Positions 20,786-33,400 of a stretch of DNA of 64,000 bases are shown one piece after another. How positions within the stretch are numbered: position 1 is the stretch's first letter; each line of letters starts with the position of its first letter. The position numbers and the translations under genes are program-made. Below the pieces are notes generated by a model, which saw only the letters and a program-made list of their open reading frames with translations, searched no databases and was not told where the DNA came from. Origin of the DNA: Strigamia acuminata (lineage: Eukaryota; Arthropoda; Chilopoda; Geophilomorpha; Linotaeniidae); NCBI GenBank assembly GCA_949358305.1, contig OX442315.1, positions 31,522,427 to 31,586,426 on the forward strand, given 5' to 3'.

Positions 20786-20825
20786 GGAGAAACTATGGGA
20801 ACATAAATGTTCCCATAGTTTCTCC
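20786..20825. repeat. Near-perfect 40-bp palindrome
   Basis: Two 19-bp arms (GGAGAAACTATGGGAACAT and its exact complement) are separated by only AA. The sequence could form a cruciform or an RNA hairpin. No transposon ends or terminator context are evident. Confidence 0.9.
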
Positions 20826-21249
20826 AAAAAATAAATAAATAAATATATAAATAAATAAATATAGCAATTGCTTTATTTAAAGATGTCATGCAATACTAAT
20901 GCTTAATGTTAGGCTATGCTACTATTGGGGCGTGTCGTCTGGCCGTGGCATAAAAATCGAGTACCGCGACTCGATATTTCAAGAATAGTTGAAGTTTGAG
21001 TTTGATACGTACTTTTTTCCTTCTAACAAGAGGCGCCCCCTCTTAACTTGAAGAACGGTTATTGTAATTTGTCCAGTCTGCATTTGCGTACTAGCTTTTA
21101 CAAATTAAACATCTCTTCATATTGGCCTGCCACAACCAGCCTAATGTCACGTAACTTCACATGCTGTACCAAAGAAATATGTGCACACGCACAGAAATAT
21201 CTATAGTTCGTGATGATTCAAGAGTCAGCTATTTGAGCTTTTGCAGGAT

Positions 21250-21487
21250 GTTAGGGGACTTTGTTGTCGACATGCTGACCAAATTTCAGAAAATTCACAA
21301 GTATAGATTTGGAGATTTTGGCTTTTTTGTGATTCGAATTGAGATTTCCACATTTCCCGACTTTCGAGGTATTGCATAGCAAAACCTGCAAAAGTCAGGC
21401 ATCTGTGCATTTGTATAATGCAATTCGGGGACCTTGTTGTCAACATGCTGACCAAATTTCAGAGAATTCTGTAGATTTGGAAAAATT
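21250..21487. repeat. Two-copy direct repeat, about 178-base spacing
   Basis: GACATGCTGACCAAATTTCA and its flanks (GGGGAC-TTGTTGTC before it, AGATTTGGA after it) occur at about 21253-21315 and 21426-21482. Between them GCAAAAG and CTTTTGC are inverted. This may be a dispersed repeat or a two-unit satellite. Confidence 0.7.
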
Positions 21488-21899
21488 TTAACATTGGACA
21501 CCGGTCTGTCCGTAGAGTATAATAATTAAATGCAATAATGTGCCCGATGTTGGTAATGTTCTTGAAATCTCACATTTTTATTTCGCAAGACATATCAGAA
21601 TCCAGAATACATTCCTCTCTTCGATTATCTAAATAAAATAAAAAACCTTACAGTAAATAAACAAACCATATACATTCAGGCGTCATGCTTGCACATAACC
21701 GCCCTCTAGTATCAAACCGCCAAACCACATTTCACCAACTGCGTCACAAACTGCGTAATAAAATACGTCACAGCCATCGATCCGTTCCGCTTATTCCATC
21801 TGTTCATAGATGGCATCGTAGTTGATGTCATTAACCGTATTTGGAAACATGCCAGTCATAAAAAAGCACAACAAACCGTGCTCGAGTAGTAGTAAGTGA

Positions 21900-22070
21900 C
21901 ATTGGTAACCGCGTGAGCTTTGCCTCATTTCTTTTCTTTTACTCTTCGTTTGCTCACTTGTTCACGTCATCTCATTGCCGCGGCCATTGGCGCGTGGATA
22001 TGGCGTGATATTCGCGTCGTCAACAGTTGACGGAAGCATCTATCGAGAATCGTCGATTCGCATCGTTCGG
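21900..22070 (+). promoter_or_regulatory. Candidate promoter and 5' non-coding exon
   Basis: A CpG-rich stretch, contrasting with AT-rich neighbours, ends in the consensus donor CGG|GTAAGT at 22071. It carries no long frame, so it would be a 5' UTR exon. I link it by inference to the coding exon at 36769-36930; no transcript evidence is available. Confidence 0.4.
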
Positions 22071-25000
22071 GTAAGTGCAAAATGCGCCATCGTTGACTTT
22101 CATTTTGCCGCGTGACGTGCTCCTCATCCACGGCATGTGGCGTCAGTTACGCGGCGCCAAATTCCCCGTGCCCTCCCCACGAAACCGATGAAAAATGCGA
22201 TCCGCTTTTCTTCTTCCGTTTCGGGTTTTGATTGTTTTGTTGCAGTCCAACAAACCCCGCTTCTCGGGCATTGTTCTAGGGGGCGGGATTGGCCAAAACA
22301 CGCCGTGGCTTTCGCGATGTTTTCGCCATTTTGGCATCGGGAAAGGCGACGGATTCGACACTTGTCAAGACGTGATGCTCCACTCACAATCCCTTCTTTT
22401 TGATTTACGCTTTTTAATTCGTTTTCCATTTTAAAAATAATACATTTATCCTCCATTTTGGATATCGTCATGTTGGAACAACTGCGTTATGTCATTTATA
22501 GTACACTAACACGTGTTTGTATTTTCTGTTTGTTTTTAATTGCTAGAACTTTTTTTTTTGGTTAAAAATTTATTTAATTTTCGGTTAAAAATCGGTTTCG
22601 ATATATAGGAAATGATCCAAGGTTGCGTGCTGGGAGCAAAGAAGGTGATGGTTTGGGAGTGAGGAGAACATGGGGGAGTGTAATGACTTTTTTAATTTCG
22701 AAGGCGCAACGTCAACCATGTCCCTCGCAGCAAAAAACCTAATCAGAGTACCAAATCACTTCATTCTTATGCAAATTTTTTCCGGTCGGTCTCGGGTCAA
22801 ATCGAGTAAAAAGCCATTTTTTTTAGGGGGTGGATTCGGGATAAAATGGAAGTGAATATCGAGTATTTTTTTGGTTTTTTTTTTTGGGAGTGTGTTGCAT
22901 GTTTATTAGTATTTGTTGCAAACCTGATTAGGAAGACTCGAAAATAGTGACTGTCGTCTTATCGGAATTTAAACCACCAACAGCTGCGGTGTTTGTGACA
23001 AATAAAGCGGGAGTTAAAGTGAGAGATGGAACGTGAAGTCGACAGGGTGGTCTGTTAAAATGGCTCTAATTTTATGCTAAAGAAGGATTTTTTTTTTGGA
23101 TTTTTTTTTTTGTGGAGTTTTTATTTTTTGTTTACATTTTCCAGATGAGAAATATAGTAATTAAGTTTGGGTGTAGCGTATGACTATTGTCAGGATCAAC
23201 CAGGTTTTCGGTGTTGTGATAAGGGTTGTACACGCGTATACGTTAATAACCGAAGCATTATGTAATATTCTAATTTTACGGTTTCAAATTTGTCATTATA
23301 ATGACTATAAAACGAGTTTACACTGGATGTCAGTAAACATACATTTCTGAGAATTATTTATCTTTGTTTTCTTTGGCGTATGATAAAAGCTAAATAATTC
23401 TCGGATAGAATTGAAAATAAATAATTCCAAGATAAATTTATCCACGTAAATATTAAGAAATTTTTTTTTAAAAAAAAATTATATATTATTATGAATGATT
23501 TTTATAAACTTAATTATTTAGAATTTTTAAAAAATATGATAAACCACTCTTATAAATACAAAAACAAAACGTGCCAGTGTTTACATTCATAACAACACTC
23601 AAAGAATGTGGAATTATCGAACTAATGAAACCCTAGTTTGGAAAAACAACAAAAAATTACAACTCTTACGTAAAGGTTAAAAAAAATCCCCGATTGCGTA
23701 ACCAATCATGAAGCAACGAGGAACTATAAGCAGATGAATCGAAAAGTGACGCAATTAAACAAATGTGTTTGTTTACACGCTTCACTTCCATCCCAACCTT
23801 TCACATCTAGGCCTACAATATCCATTTTTTCACCTACAGCGTAGTCCTATTACCCACACGTGGGGCGGAGGGGAACGTTAAAAGGGGTAAGGGAAAGAGT
23901 TAATTTTTTTTCATTCACTTTTTTTTCCCCCTCACCACCAGCAAAGCAAAAAGGGTTAGTTCGAGGAACCCCTTTGCTGCCAGGAGTAGATCCCTTAACC
24001 CCTATTACCTTCTTAACACCTTCTGCAACTTCCTCATTCCACGTGAGGGGAGGGTTGAAAAAAGTGAGGGTCTGATTTGTGTAAAGAAGGGGTTGACTAT
24101 TACTTCCACCTCACAGAGTTTAACCCCTTTGCAGTTGGCACGAGTTGTAAGGGTTAATTTTTGTTTAGGGGGTGGGTTTTGGGGGTTAAGAGGTGGGGTT
24201 AGGGGTTTTAGTGATTTTTTGTGTTGGGAAATTGGGGTAAAAAGGGGTTAGGGTATTTAAAAGGGTTGATGATTTGGTTAAATGTTGGGGGTTTGTGGGG
24301 GTTGGGTGTGAGGGTTGATAAGGTGAGTTGGTAATTGAGGGTGTGACGTAGTGGTAAGAAGAAGGAAAGGCAGTTAATGAATTTGGTGGAGAAAAAAATG
24401 ATGTATAAAAAAATCAGTGGGGAACAGAGTATCCGATGGTTCACATAACTCGAGTGTCACGCGTTGTTGTCACGCGATGTGGCGACGTGTGAGTGACGTC
24501 AAAGTTTGATGCAATAATTGTTATTTACGAACAACTGAAGGTGAAGCGAGAGGTGAAGTTACGTTGGGAGGTTTTAAAGGGGAAGTTAAGTTGTTTTTTA
24601 TTTCTTTTCTTATGAAATGGTTTGTGGGGAGAACAATATTTGATGGACGAAAGCAATATTTGATGCAGAAAACAATATTTGATGCAAAAAAACAATATTT
24701 GATGCAAGAAAATAATATTTGATGCAAAAAAAAACAATATTTTATGCAAAAAAACAATATTTTATGCAAAAAAAAACAATATTTTATGCAAAAAAACAAT
24801 ATTTTATGCAAAAAAACAATATTTTATGCAAAAAAACAATATTTTATGCAGAAAAACAATATTTTATGCAGAAAACAATGCTTGATGCAGATAATAACAT
24901 TGCTTAATGCAGAAAATATAACAATGCTTGATGCAGAAAATAACAATGCTTGATGCAGATAATAACAATGCTTGATGCAGAAAATATAACAATACTTGAT

Positions 25001-27840
25001 GCAGAAAGCAGCAATGCTTGATGCAGACTATAAAAATACTTGATGCAGACTATAACAATGCTTAATGTAGAAGATAATAATGCTTGATGCAGATAATAAC
25101 AATGCTTGATGCAGAAAATAATAGTTTCTGTAGAAAACGAATTTTTTTTAATAAAAATAGAAAAAAGGGTTTTCGGTGGCAACAATTTTTTGTAGAAGGC
25201 AGCATTGTTTTTTTGTTTGTCGTAAGAAACAATGATTTTTTTTTGTAGATGATAATGTATGTATTTTGAAGAAAACAATTTATATCTTGTAGAAAATAAT
25301 TTATATCTCCTAGAAAACAATTTATATCTTCTATAGGAACCAATTTATACTCTTCTAGGAAGCAATTCTCCTTCGTTAATCCACGAAACAAAAACAAACT
25401 TCAAACAATTTTATTTTATTTATTTTATTTTCCATTTACTCGCAACTTTTCCCAATATTTGACTGTTTTGGTTGCAATATTTTACTTTCTCCCCCTTTTT
25501 GCTTTGAAAATGCATCGGTTAAAACTTGTCAGATGAAAGAAGGAAGTAAACAAATGATGGTGAACATTGAATGGCGCTCTATCTCTTCTCCTTTTTTCCC
25601 ACTTTTTTCTCCTTTTTTCGCGAGGGGAGTTTAAAGATGGATGATAAAATATCCGATAAAGAATAAAAACTCGATCCCATAGTAACAGCAGCCAGCTACT
25701 AGCGACCGGTACACTAAAAGTGTAGTTATACTTCTAGACGAGGGTCGAAAAAGTGGGAGAAATTTTCACAGGAACTGGTCTGACAGCTATAAACAGTGGA
25801 CTTGTTCACTTGATCAGTGACCTCTGGGAGAGGCGAGTACATATCAACTCCTGCTTTACCCTCCCTATCAGCTAATTCCTCGTTTTGTGTGCTGGGGCTG
25901 ACCGGGTCTGACCCAAATAATCGTAACTTTATATCGCTGTATCAGGTAAAAAAATCCGAGGATAAAAGAAAATTCTCCGCGTATTGTGTACGGGAGAGAC
26001 ACTTTTGTTATATTCACCTCGCCAAAAAATACGGAATTTATGAATTCATTTTTTGGGTTCTCATGCGGCCAACAATCGCTTCGGCTGATGCACAGATTGA
26101 AAGTTTAGTTGAGCCGGCGGTGAGTGGGTTCGCATGCGGTAAACAATCGACTCGGTGCGGCCAACGTGGTTTTAAATTGCCGGGGTTTTTTTTTTTTTTT
26201 TTTTTTTTTAAAAATCGAATTTGTGTTTTGTTTTTAGGTTTTTGGGTAATGGAATTTTTCGAAAATGAGACGTTTTTGGTTGAAGGTTTTTCAGAGACCC
26301 CCTCTCGTATTTCGCGAGGGGTTGGGGGATAGTCCGGCCACTTTTCCCCTCGTGTGACCTCGCGGGTCATGAGACTGGAGCCAACTGTCCACCATCAAAC
26401 TCCCCTCGTCCACCTTGTTGTTGGTTGAGCTCCACTTGACTCCCTCCTCCCCCTTCTCTTTCCGTTTGTCCTATTTTATGGACTTCACAAAGAACGCCGC
26501 ACAAGATTCGCAGCCCCACCTAAAACTCGATAACACGAACGCGGCATTCGAATGGCTCGAAAATGAGGTCGTTGTATGGGAGATGCGGCCACAATTGGTT
26601 GGCATTTGCCTGTCCACTACGGAACTTGGATGAGTTGATCCGAGACATTTCAAAAACGGCTCCATTTTTTCTTTTTTTTCTTTTTTTTTTTACAAAGTTG
26701 TGGGGGGGGAGGGGTGCGGGGGGAGTTGTAAGATGCTTGCTTTTCTTCTTCTTGGCCGGGGGAATCTTTTTAAGATTATTTTTCACCTCTTAAAAAATGA
26801 AGGATGGAACTTGTTTCTTGACCAGTGGTCAGTTGGGGTCCAGCTGTAGGAGTTATGGTGATGTTTTTGTTCGAGGATTGGGGTTTTTTTTCTTGGGTTT
26901 CTTATTTGTGGAGAATGGGGGAAGATTTGGTGATGTGAATTTTGAATTATTTGGTATATTTGGTGTGAGAATAAAATAATTTTTTTAAAAAAAATTTTTG
27001 ATTGGTTTGTTACAATATTATCGAGTTGTATCTGAAATAATTAGGTGTAACTACGTATTTTTTTGGTATTTTTGTCCATTTTTGCGTATTTTGAGGCATT
27101 TTTAGATGTTTTTTTGGTATTTTTGGTAATTTTTGGTATTTTTTTGCGTATTTTTGGAGTGTTTATGGTATTATTTGGTATTATTTGGTATTTTTATAAG
27201 AATTTAAACAAAAACTGAACTAAATCTCATTTTAATTGAATGCATTTAGAGTTTTTGGTATTTGGTATTTTCAACAGAAATACCAAAAAAATTAATACCA
27301 AAATGAATTAATGAATTAATTTAATGAATTTTCATACACAACATTGACATCCATATTGCATTTGTGGGCGAAAAATTCCCTCTGGTGTCAATTCCAAACA
27401 GTTTTTCCAACACAAGAAAGTGAAATAAATGTATCACTTAACCCCCACATTTTTTTTCTCTCACTTTTTCTTACCCCTTTCGACCCTGACCCACTTGTAA
27501 GTGCAACCTTCAACAGTTTTTTAACCCCTTTCCTCACCCCCAAACTATCTGTGGGGTAAAGCAATTCCTTGATAAAAAAAACAGCAAGTGTGGAGAGCCT
27601 GAAAAGGGTGCAACAAACTCGTGATTTCCTGTTCCCGAAATGCAACTTGAAGGGGCATAGGGGATTAGAAGAGGGGAAAGGGACAGCAGAATGGGGGATA
27701 AGGTGGACCTCATTCTCCTGCCTTTACTCAACCCCCACCTCTCCCTTTCCCTTCCGTTTTTATCCAATACCCCGGCTCGGCCATTGATGCAGAGGGGGAA
27801 TTAGATGGGGGTATGCAAAGGAAGTTTTATCCCCCATTTT
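22071..27840 (+). other. Large putative intron region
   Basis: Contains CpG-rich DNA to about 22420, G-rich and C-rich clusters at 23860-24330 and 27430-27800 with the AAAGGG(G)TT motif, the minisatellite at 24640-25125, a GC-richer part at 25680-26640 with several copies of ATGCGG-CAAT, a T29-like tract near 26181, and TTTTTGGTA-rich sequence at 27040-27300. No coding exon with convincing splice sites and family similarity was found. Confidence 0.4.
24640..25125. repeat. About 20-bp minisatellite, AACAAT type
   Basis: Some twenty units of a roughly 20-22-bp repeat. The left half is built on AACAATATTTTATGCAAAAA; the right half grades into AACAATGCTTGATGCAGAAA. The gradient suggests two expansions from one ancestor. 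Confidence 0.9.
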
Positions 27841-27964
27841 CATTCTCTGTTGGGTCTCTTGGCGAGTAAGTCGCTCGCTTTTGTCGTGTGATGGAAGTTG
27901 GTCGAATCGAGTTCATTTGGATATTAAAATCGGCGCGTCATTGGAGTTTTTAAGCGTTGGTTTG
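27841..27964 (+). promoter_or_regulatory. Second candidate 5' non-coding exon
   Basis: A less AT-rich segment ends with the donor TTTG|GTAAGT at 27965. Like 21900-22070 it has no ORF and could be an alternative first exon splicing to the acceptor at 36768. Inference only. Confidence 0.35.
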
Positions 27965-29110
27965 GTAAGTGTTTATCAATATTTTTAGTCATATTCAGTC
28001 GGGTTTGTCGGGGTCAAGTTGGGATGTTTGTTGGGAACGGTCGTGATCCCTGTTGGTTTTAATTTTAATTTTAATTTGCTCGAGTTGTTTGTTTGTTTGC
28101 GGGCAAAGAAATGGACATTGGATTGCAAATGTTTGAGCTGAAGGGTTAGAGGTTAGGTTTGTTTATGGCTGGTTGGGGAATGAAATGTTTGTTGGTTTTG
28201 GGGTGCGGTTTTTTTTATGTGGGGGAATTTAGATGTCGAAATTAGGTATGGGTGTTTTGATTTTTCGTTGATAGTGTCGTGCGTTAGTGCGATAAGTTAT
28301 TTTGGAAAGTTGTTTTTTGTGAAAGCGTATGACTACTGTCAGGAACAACCAGGTATTTGTCCGTAGAAAGAAACGGGCAGAAAGACGTGCGGTGGATCTT
28401 AGCGATTCCCGGGCGCTTTGGTCGTGAGGGCCGAGAGCCGGGTTCGGGTAGATATCCACGCTTCGCGAATATCTATACAATTTTTATCGTTTTGATAAGT
28501 GGATTTGAGTATTTGGTAGTCGGTAAATTCTAATATCTAGGGAATTTTGTGTACTTTTATATCGAGGTTTAGTTCATTTTTTTTTTGTTTACATTTTTGT
28601 TTTATAGTTTGGGGTTGGGATAAATTTGATGAGATTTTCTACTTTTCTTTTATTTTACTTTTTATTTTTATGAAAAAACGTCAGTTTCCATCAACAAATT
28701 GAGTTTTAGCTTTACTATTGATTGGCACTAGAGTTTTTTACTGTTTACTCGGGGTTTTTATTGTGTAGGATAGATGTAGCGGAAATTTTGATGAAGGTTT
28801 GGGATTTTGTAAGGGTTGAATTGATAATTTTTAAAGGGTTGTGGAAGGAACGAAAGATAATAAATTGTATGAGGAGGAAATGAATTTTTAAAAATCGATT
28901 TTTTTTCCCCTCTTCTCTCTCGGGGGTGAGGGCGCTTTTTTGTTGATGGTGTGAAGTTTCATACTGCTTCAATATGGTGTAACACGTCATATGAGATTTA
29001 CTTTAAAAACTGGCTTATTTTAGTTTAGTCATACCGGAAAAAAAATTTTTTTTTGACGAAACGGAACCGAAGAAACAATTGACACGACTAAAACGAGTGA
29101 AATGAAGTGG
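27965..29110. other. Putative intron sequence
   Basis: T/G-rich with no coding exon recognised. It holds one copy of the dispersed 30-base motif (28325-28354) and a GC-rich patch at 28365-28480. Confidence 0.35.
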
Positions 29111-29447
29111 TGTTGTTATTTAAAAATGTTTTCTCATCGTAAGTGGCAATTATATTGTTGAAGGGGCGCAAAGTCGGAGTAGCAGCGACTATCTGGAGGG
29201 CCGTGAAGCGGGTACGTTAATAAAAACGATGCGATGTGAGTATGTGTATGTGAGAGTGTCATGAACAGCAGTGTCTCGCAATTAAGAACATCCTCGCAGA
29301 TGGTTGTGTCGCGTATCCGCTCCACGGGGAACTTGTGCAGAGCCCAGAATGAGGCTAGTAGGGTATTAAGACCCGGGGTATAGACGACGTTCGTGTATTC
29401 TTCTCCTCTTCGATCATCGTCTTTATTTCCCTCGAGAACTGACAACA
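29111..29447 (+). mobile_element. Candidate LTR (337 bp) followed by a PBS-like sequence
   Basis: The segment starts TGTTG, ends CAACA (inverted ends) and is followed by TTGGCGCCCC. TGGCGCCC is the start of a tRNA-Lys-type primer binding site. No matching second LTR or pol was seen, so this is probably the 5' remnant of a truncated LTR element. Confidence 0.4.
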
Positions 29448-29652
29448 TTGGCGCCCCTAGTGATCGACAAATGAATTGCTCTCTTCTTTTCTTCACTCAA
29501 TACCTCGCGAGATCCGTTTTCACTTTAAAGATTGCAACCAAAGGATTGTTTCACCAAGGTGAAATGCACCAATAATTTGATAAAGTTGAAGTGGGTGAAC
29601 TAATTCAAAGTTTCAAATTTAATTTATTGTCTCGGGGAACGGGGGAAGAAGG

Positions 29653-29877
29653 TGTTAGGATTATATTTCGAATTGGTAATGTAATTATTATGATTTGTTC
29701 AGTTTCTAATGATTGACTGATGTCACGGGTCAAAAATCTTGATGTATGACCTCGTGATGTCATAACTGTAGTTGTTTTATGTTCTCTCGACCTTGCGGAC
29801 ATCTTTGATGTTCAATGGGCAATTAAACACCGTTGTTCAACCAAAATCACAGTCTTATTGCTTCAAAAACCTCAACA
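29653..29877 (+). repeat. 5' LTR of the Copia element
   Basis: 225 bp, starting TGTTAGG and ending CAACA, the same as the 3' copy by eye. It should carry promoter and poly(A) functions; AATTAAA near 29821 may be a weak poly(A) signal. Confidence 0.95.
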
Positions 29878-29878
29878 T

Positions 29879-29889
29879 TGGTAGCAGAG
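29879..29889 (+). other. Primer binding site, initiator tRNA-Met
   Basis: TGGTAGCAGAG is complementary to the CCA end and acceptor stem of animal initiator tRNA-Met, starting one base after the LTR. Confidence 0.8.
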
Positions 29890-30419
29890 GATGGTTTCCT
29901 GCAGCGCACGTTCAAATTTCGGATATTGTGAACGTACGAGCGACGTACGAGTGTCGGAATTGACGGGCGAGTGCACGGAAGCCATTACGGTCCAAATTGA
30001 AGCGGTTACATCGCGAAACGAGAATAATTGTGCCTAGGATTTACAGGCACAGTAGAAGTTAAGTATTTGTCGAAATTAGGGCGGTCTTTGCGACATATAA
30101 GCCCACTTAAGCTTTGTTTTGTACTCGCAAATAGCGGTGTGAAGCGTCGAACAGCTCTGGGAAGCAGATTCGACGCAGGACGAGAAACGACGAACGTTTG
30201 AACGACGTCGGCGGAGCGCATACGAGACGTACGACCGACGACAACGCGGAAAACGAGTTGACATCGCTACGTGTCGAAAAACGAAGGAAAACAACGGTGT
30301 ATACATTTCATGTGCCTGGGAAAATACAAGGCACTGAAATAGATAAGTATCAACGTATTTTATTGTTTAAATAAGACGGTTGATTCGGATATTTATTATC
30401 AAAGGAAAAAGAAAACAAA

Positions 30420-33400
30420 ATGGCGACGACGGATGCCGGGATAGCAAATGTTGCTAGTGTTGAGAAATTAACTAACACCAACTACTTCTTATGGCGAATG
30501 AAGGTGCGAGGCATTCTGCGTGTCAAAGAGCTTTGGGATGAAGCTATAATAGAAGTAGGACCAGCCAAACCCGCCGACCCAGCAGACCCAGATTACGATG
30601 ATGCATTGAAAAAATGGAAAGAGTGGGACAAGAAGAATTCACAGGCACTCACAATCATTGCCCTGACACTCTCATCTCAGCAAGCTATGCGATACAGCCG
30701 TGATGAAAACGCAAAAGCGTTGTGGGAGAAAATTGAAGCGCACATGGCGGGAAGAATAGAAGATCAGAAGATTGACTTGACTTTTGAATTAGCTCAACTT
30801 AGAATGAGCAAATCAGAAGATGTCGACGCTTTTATGGATCGGTCGGAAGCTCTCGCCACAAAAAGCGCTGAATTGGGTAAAATTCTCACAGATAGAGAAA
30901 TGACATCTTATATTTTACACGGTTTGAGAGCCGAGTTTAATATGGTAAAGAAGGCGCTAAATGCGAACAAGACGCTGTCATTAGATGACGTTCGTGCCCA
31001 ACTCAAACAGGAAGAACGCGAACATCGACGTGGAAATCCGGATTTTGGGCGGGAAAATTTGACGGAAAGCGCATACAAAGCCAAGAAGAAAACAGGTTTT
31101 AAATGCTTTAATTGCAATAAGCCAGGACATTTTTCGCGTGATTGTTGGCGGCCCAAAGTGGAAAAGAACCGCACTGACGACACCAAGCAAAAACCGGCGG
31201 GTCGCGGACGCGGGAACACCAAAAAGGAGGCGGCTGCAATCGCAACGGACGCGGATGAACCGGAGTTTTATTTCACTTTTCACGTCACGCACGAAGAGGA
31301 AATTGAAACGACAGATATTTCCCTCGAATGGCTTCTTGACTCTGGCGCATCGAGCCATATGACGTCTAAACGAGCAAAATTCACTCAATTTGATGAGGGA
31401 ATACAGAAAATAGGCCTAGCAGGAGTAGGGACTGAATTGCAAGCAGATGGAAAAGGGCAAATGGAGTTAAAGACACCACGTGCACACATTAAATTGGAAA
31501 ATGTGTTGTATGTACCCAAGTTGAAGAAACACCTTTTGTCAGTTCCGAAAATAGTAGATTCAGGTTGCAAAGTCTTGTTTATGAAGAATGTGGCACAAAT
31601 CCTCAACGATAAAGACCAAGTCATGATGGAAGCCAATCGAAGAGGAGACAGTTTCTTTCTAAAAGAAAAAACGAAACAAATAGAAGAAGCCAACCTTGTA
31701 ACACAAGAATTATGGCATAAGCGCTTAGCGCATGTCAACTTCCGCACGCTCATGCAGATGTCGGAACAACGCATTGTTCGAGGATTGACGATGAAAAAGG
31801 ATGTTCCTGCCACGTGTGAAGCCTGCATTGAAGGGAAGAGCACAGCCAAGCCTTACAGTGCAGTGAAGGGGAAGCAATCCTCAAGAATACTAGAGCTTTT
31901 ACATTTGGACTTGGTCGGACAAATAAATCCTCCAACTTATGCGGATGGTAACTACGTCCTAACCATCGTGGACGACACCAGTAGAAAAATCTTCGTCAAG
32001 ATTCTGCAAACTAAAAGCCAAACATCAGAAGTATTTCAGGATTTTGTCCAAGAACAGGAAGTACAGATGGGTTTGCTAGTAAAACGAGTACGAAGTGACA
32101 ATGGCGGCGAATTTGTTGCATCGTCACTAGCTGATTTCTTCAAGAAGAAAGGAATCAAGCACGAATTTACGACTGCATATTCGGCACAGTCAAATGGGAT
32201 TTCCGAACGCGCAAATAGAACCATAATGGAGGCAGCGAGGACAATGCTACTCGAGTCTAAATTACCGAAACCGTTTTGGGGCGAAGCTGTACAAGCAGCA
32301 GTACACAGTAGAAATTTATGTATGACTTCTGTGCATGGGAGGAGTCCTGAAGAGAAATGGACAAATCACACGCCAACAGTTGAACATTTAAGAAGATTTG
32401 GATGCATTGCGCACGTCTTAAAACCAAAATTTCAGCAAACTAAATTAGAAGCAAAAACGCAAAAAGGGATATTTGTTGGATATTCATTGAAACGCAAGGC
32501 TTATCGAATTTATTTACCCGAATTGGAGCGTATTATGGAAGTACGTAACGTCCAGTTCGAAGAAGGAAAATTGGGATTCTGTCTATTACCACCAGAGCAG
32601 CTGGAAAAGGAAGTTGAAATGGACATTGGACCTCCACTTACCCATAAGGACCCCATTCCAGTTCCTCTGGGGGAAGAGGAAGGCGACGATGATGACGACG
32701 AATCTTTCGGGTCGGCACCGGACTTCTTCGAATCGAGCTCGGAGGAATTACCAAATTACGAAGAGTCAGAATCGTCGACAGAATCAGAGGAAGGGGAGCC
32801 GCAAAAGCCAAAACGTGGTCGTCCGAAGGGAACGACAAAGGAGTTTTTGCAACAACGAAAACAGGCAATTTCTGACAATCAGGCGGGCCCATCCGGATTA
32901 CGTCGTTCTAAAAGAGCGGAAGAAGAGAGAAAGCGCAAATTGTCGGAACCCAATCCCGCAATCACGCCTGGGTTGAGACGCTCGAAGCGAAAAAAACGCA
33001 AATCCGAACATACAGCGTATCGAGCAGAATTCATCGTTCCCTCCTCTTATAAAGAAGCAATGAGTTCGCCCCAACGAGATGAATGGGTGCATGCCATGAA
33101 TGAAGAGATGGGATCTATGGCAACTCATGAGGTATGGGAAGAGGTTGACTTACCGAAGGGAGCAAGACCCATTAAGTCGAAGTGGGTTTATCGCTTAAAA
33201 ACTGACAAGTTTGGAAAAAACCCTCTGTACAAGGCACGCCTCGTAGCCGCTGGTTATGCACAGAGACCAGGGACAGACTACCATGAAACCTACGCCCCTG
33301 TCATACGAATGGAGACTTTACGTATGTTAATCAATATTGGAGCCAGGATGGGCATCGAAATTGAGCAAGATGATGTGAAGACGGCGTATCTTCATGGAAA

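Larger units (their letters stand above)
20095..21900. other. Intergenic sequence with small repeats
   Basis: No gene recognised. It holds a 40-bp hairpin (20786-20825), an ATAA microsatellite just after it, and a two-unit repeat (21250-21487). Confidence 0.4.

Noticed and set aside
24180-24330. GGGGTTAGG-rich stretch as interstitial telomere repeat
   Set aside because: The spacing is irregular and it is not a run of TTAGG; it fits the AAAGGGGTTA motif cluster better.
24640-25125. CRISPR-like regular repeats
   Set aside because: Units are tandem without unique spacers, the genome is eukaryotic, and no cas-type gene is present.
25817-26332. 171-codon plus-strand open frame
   Set aside because: It starts with GTG, runs through a poly-T tract coding for poly-Phe, and shows no domain or splice context.
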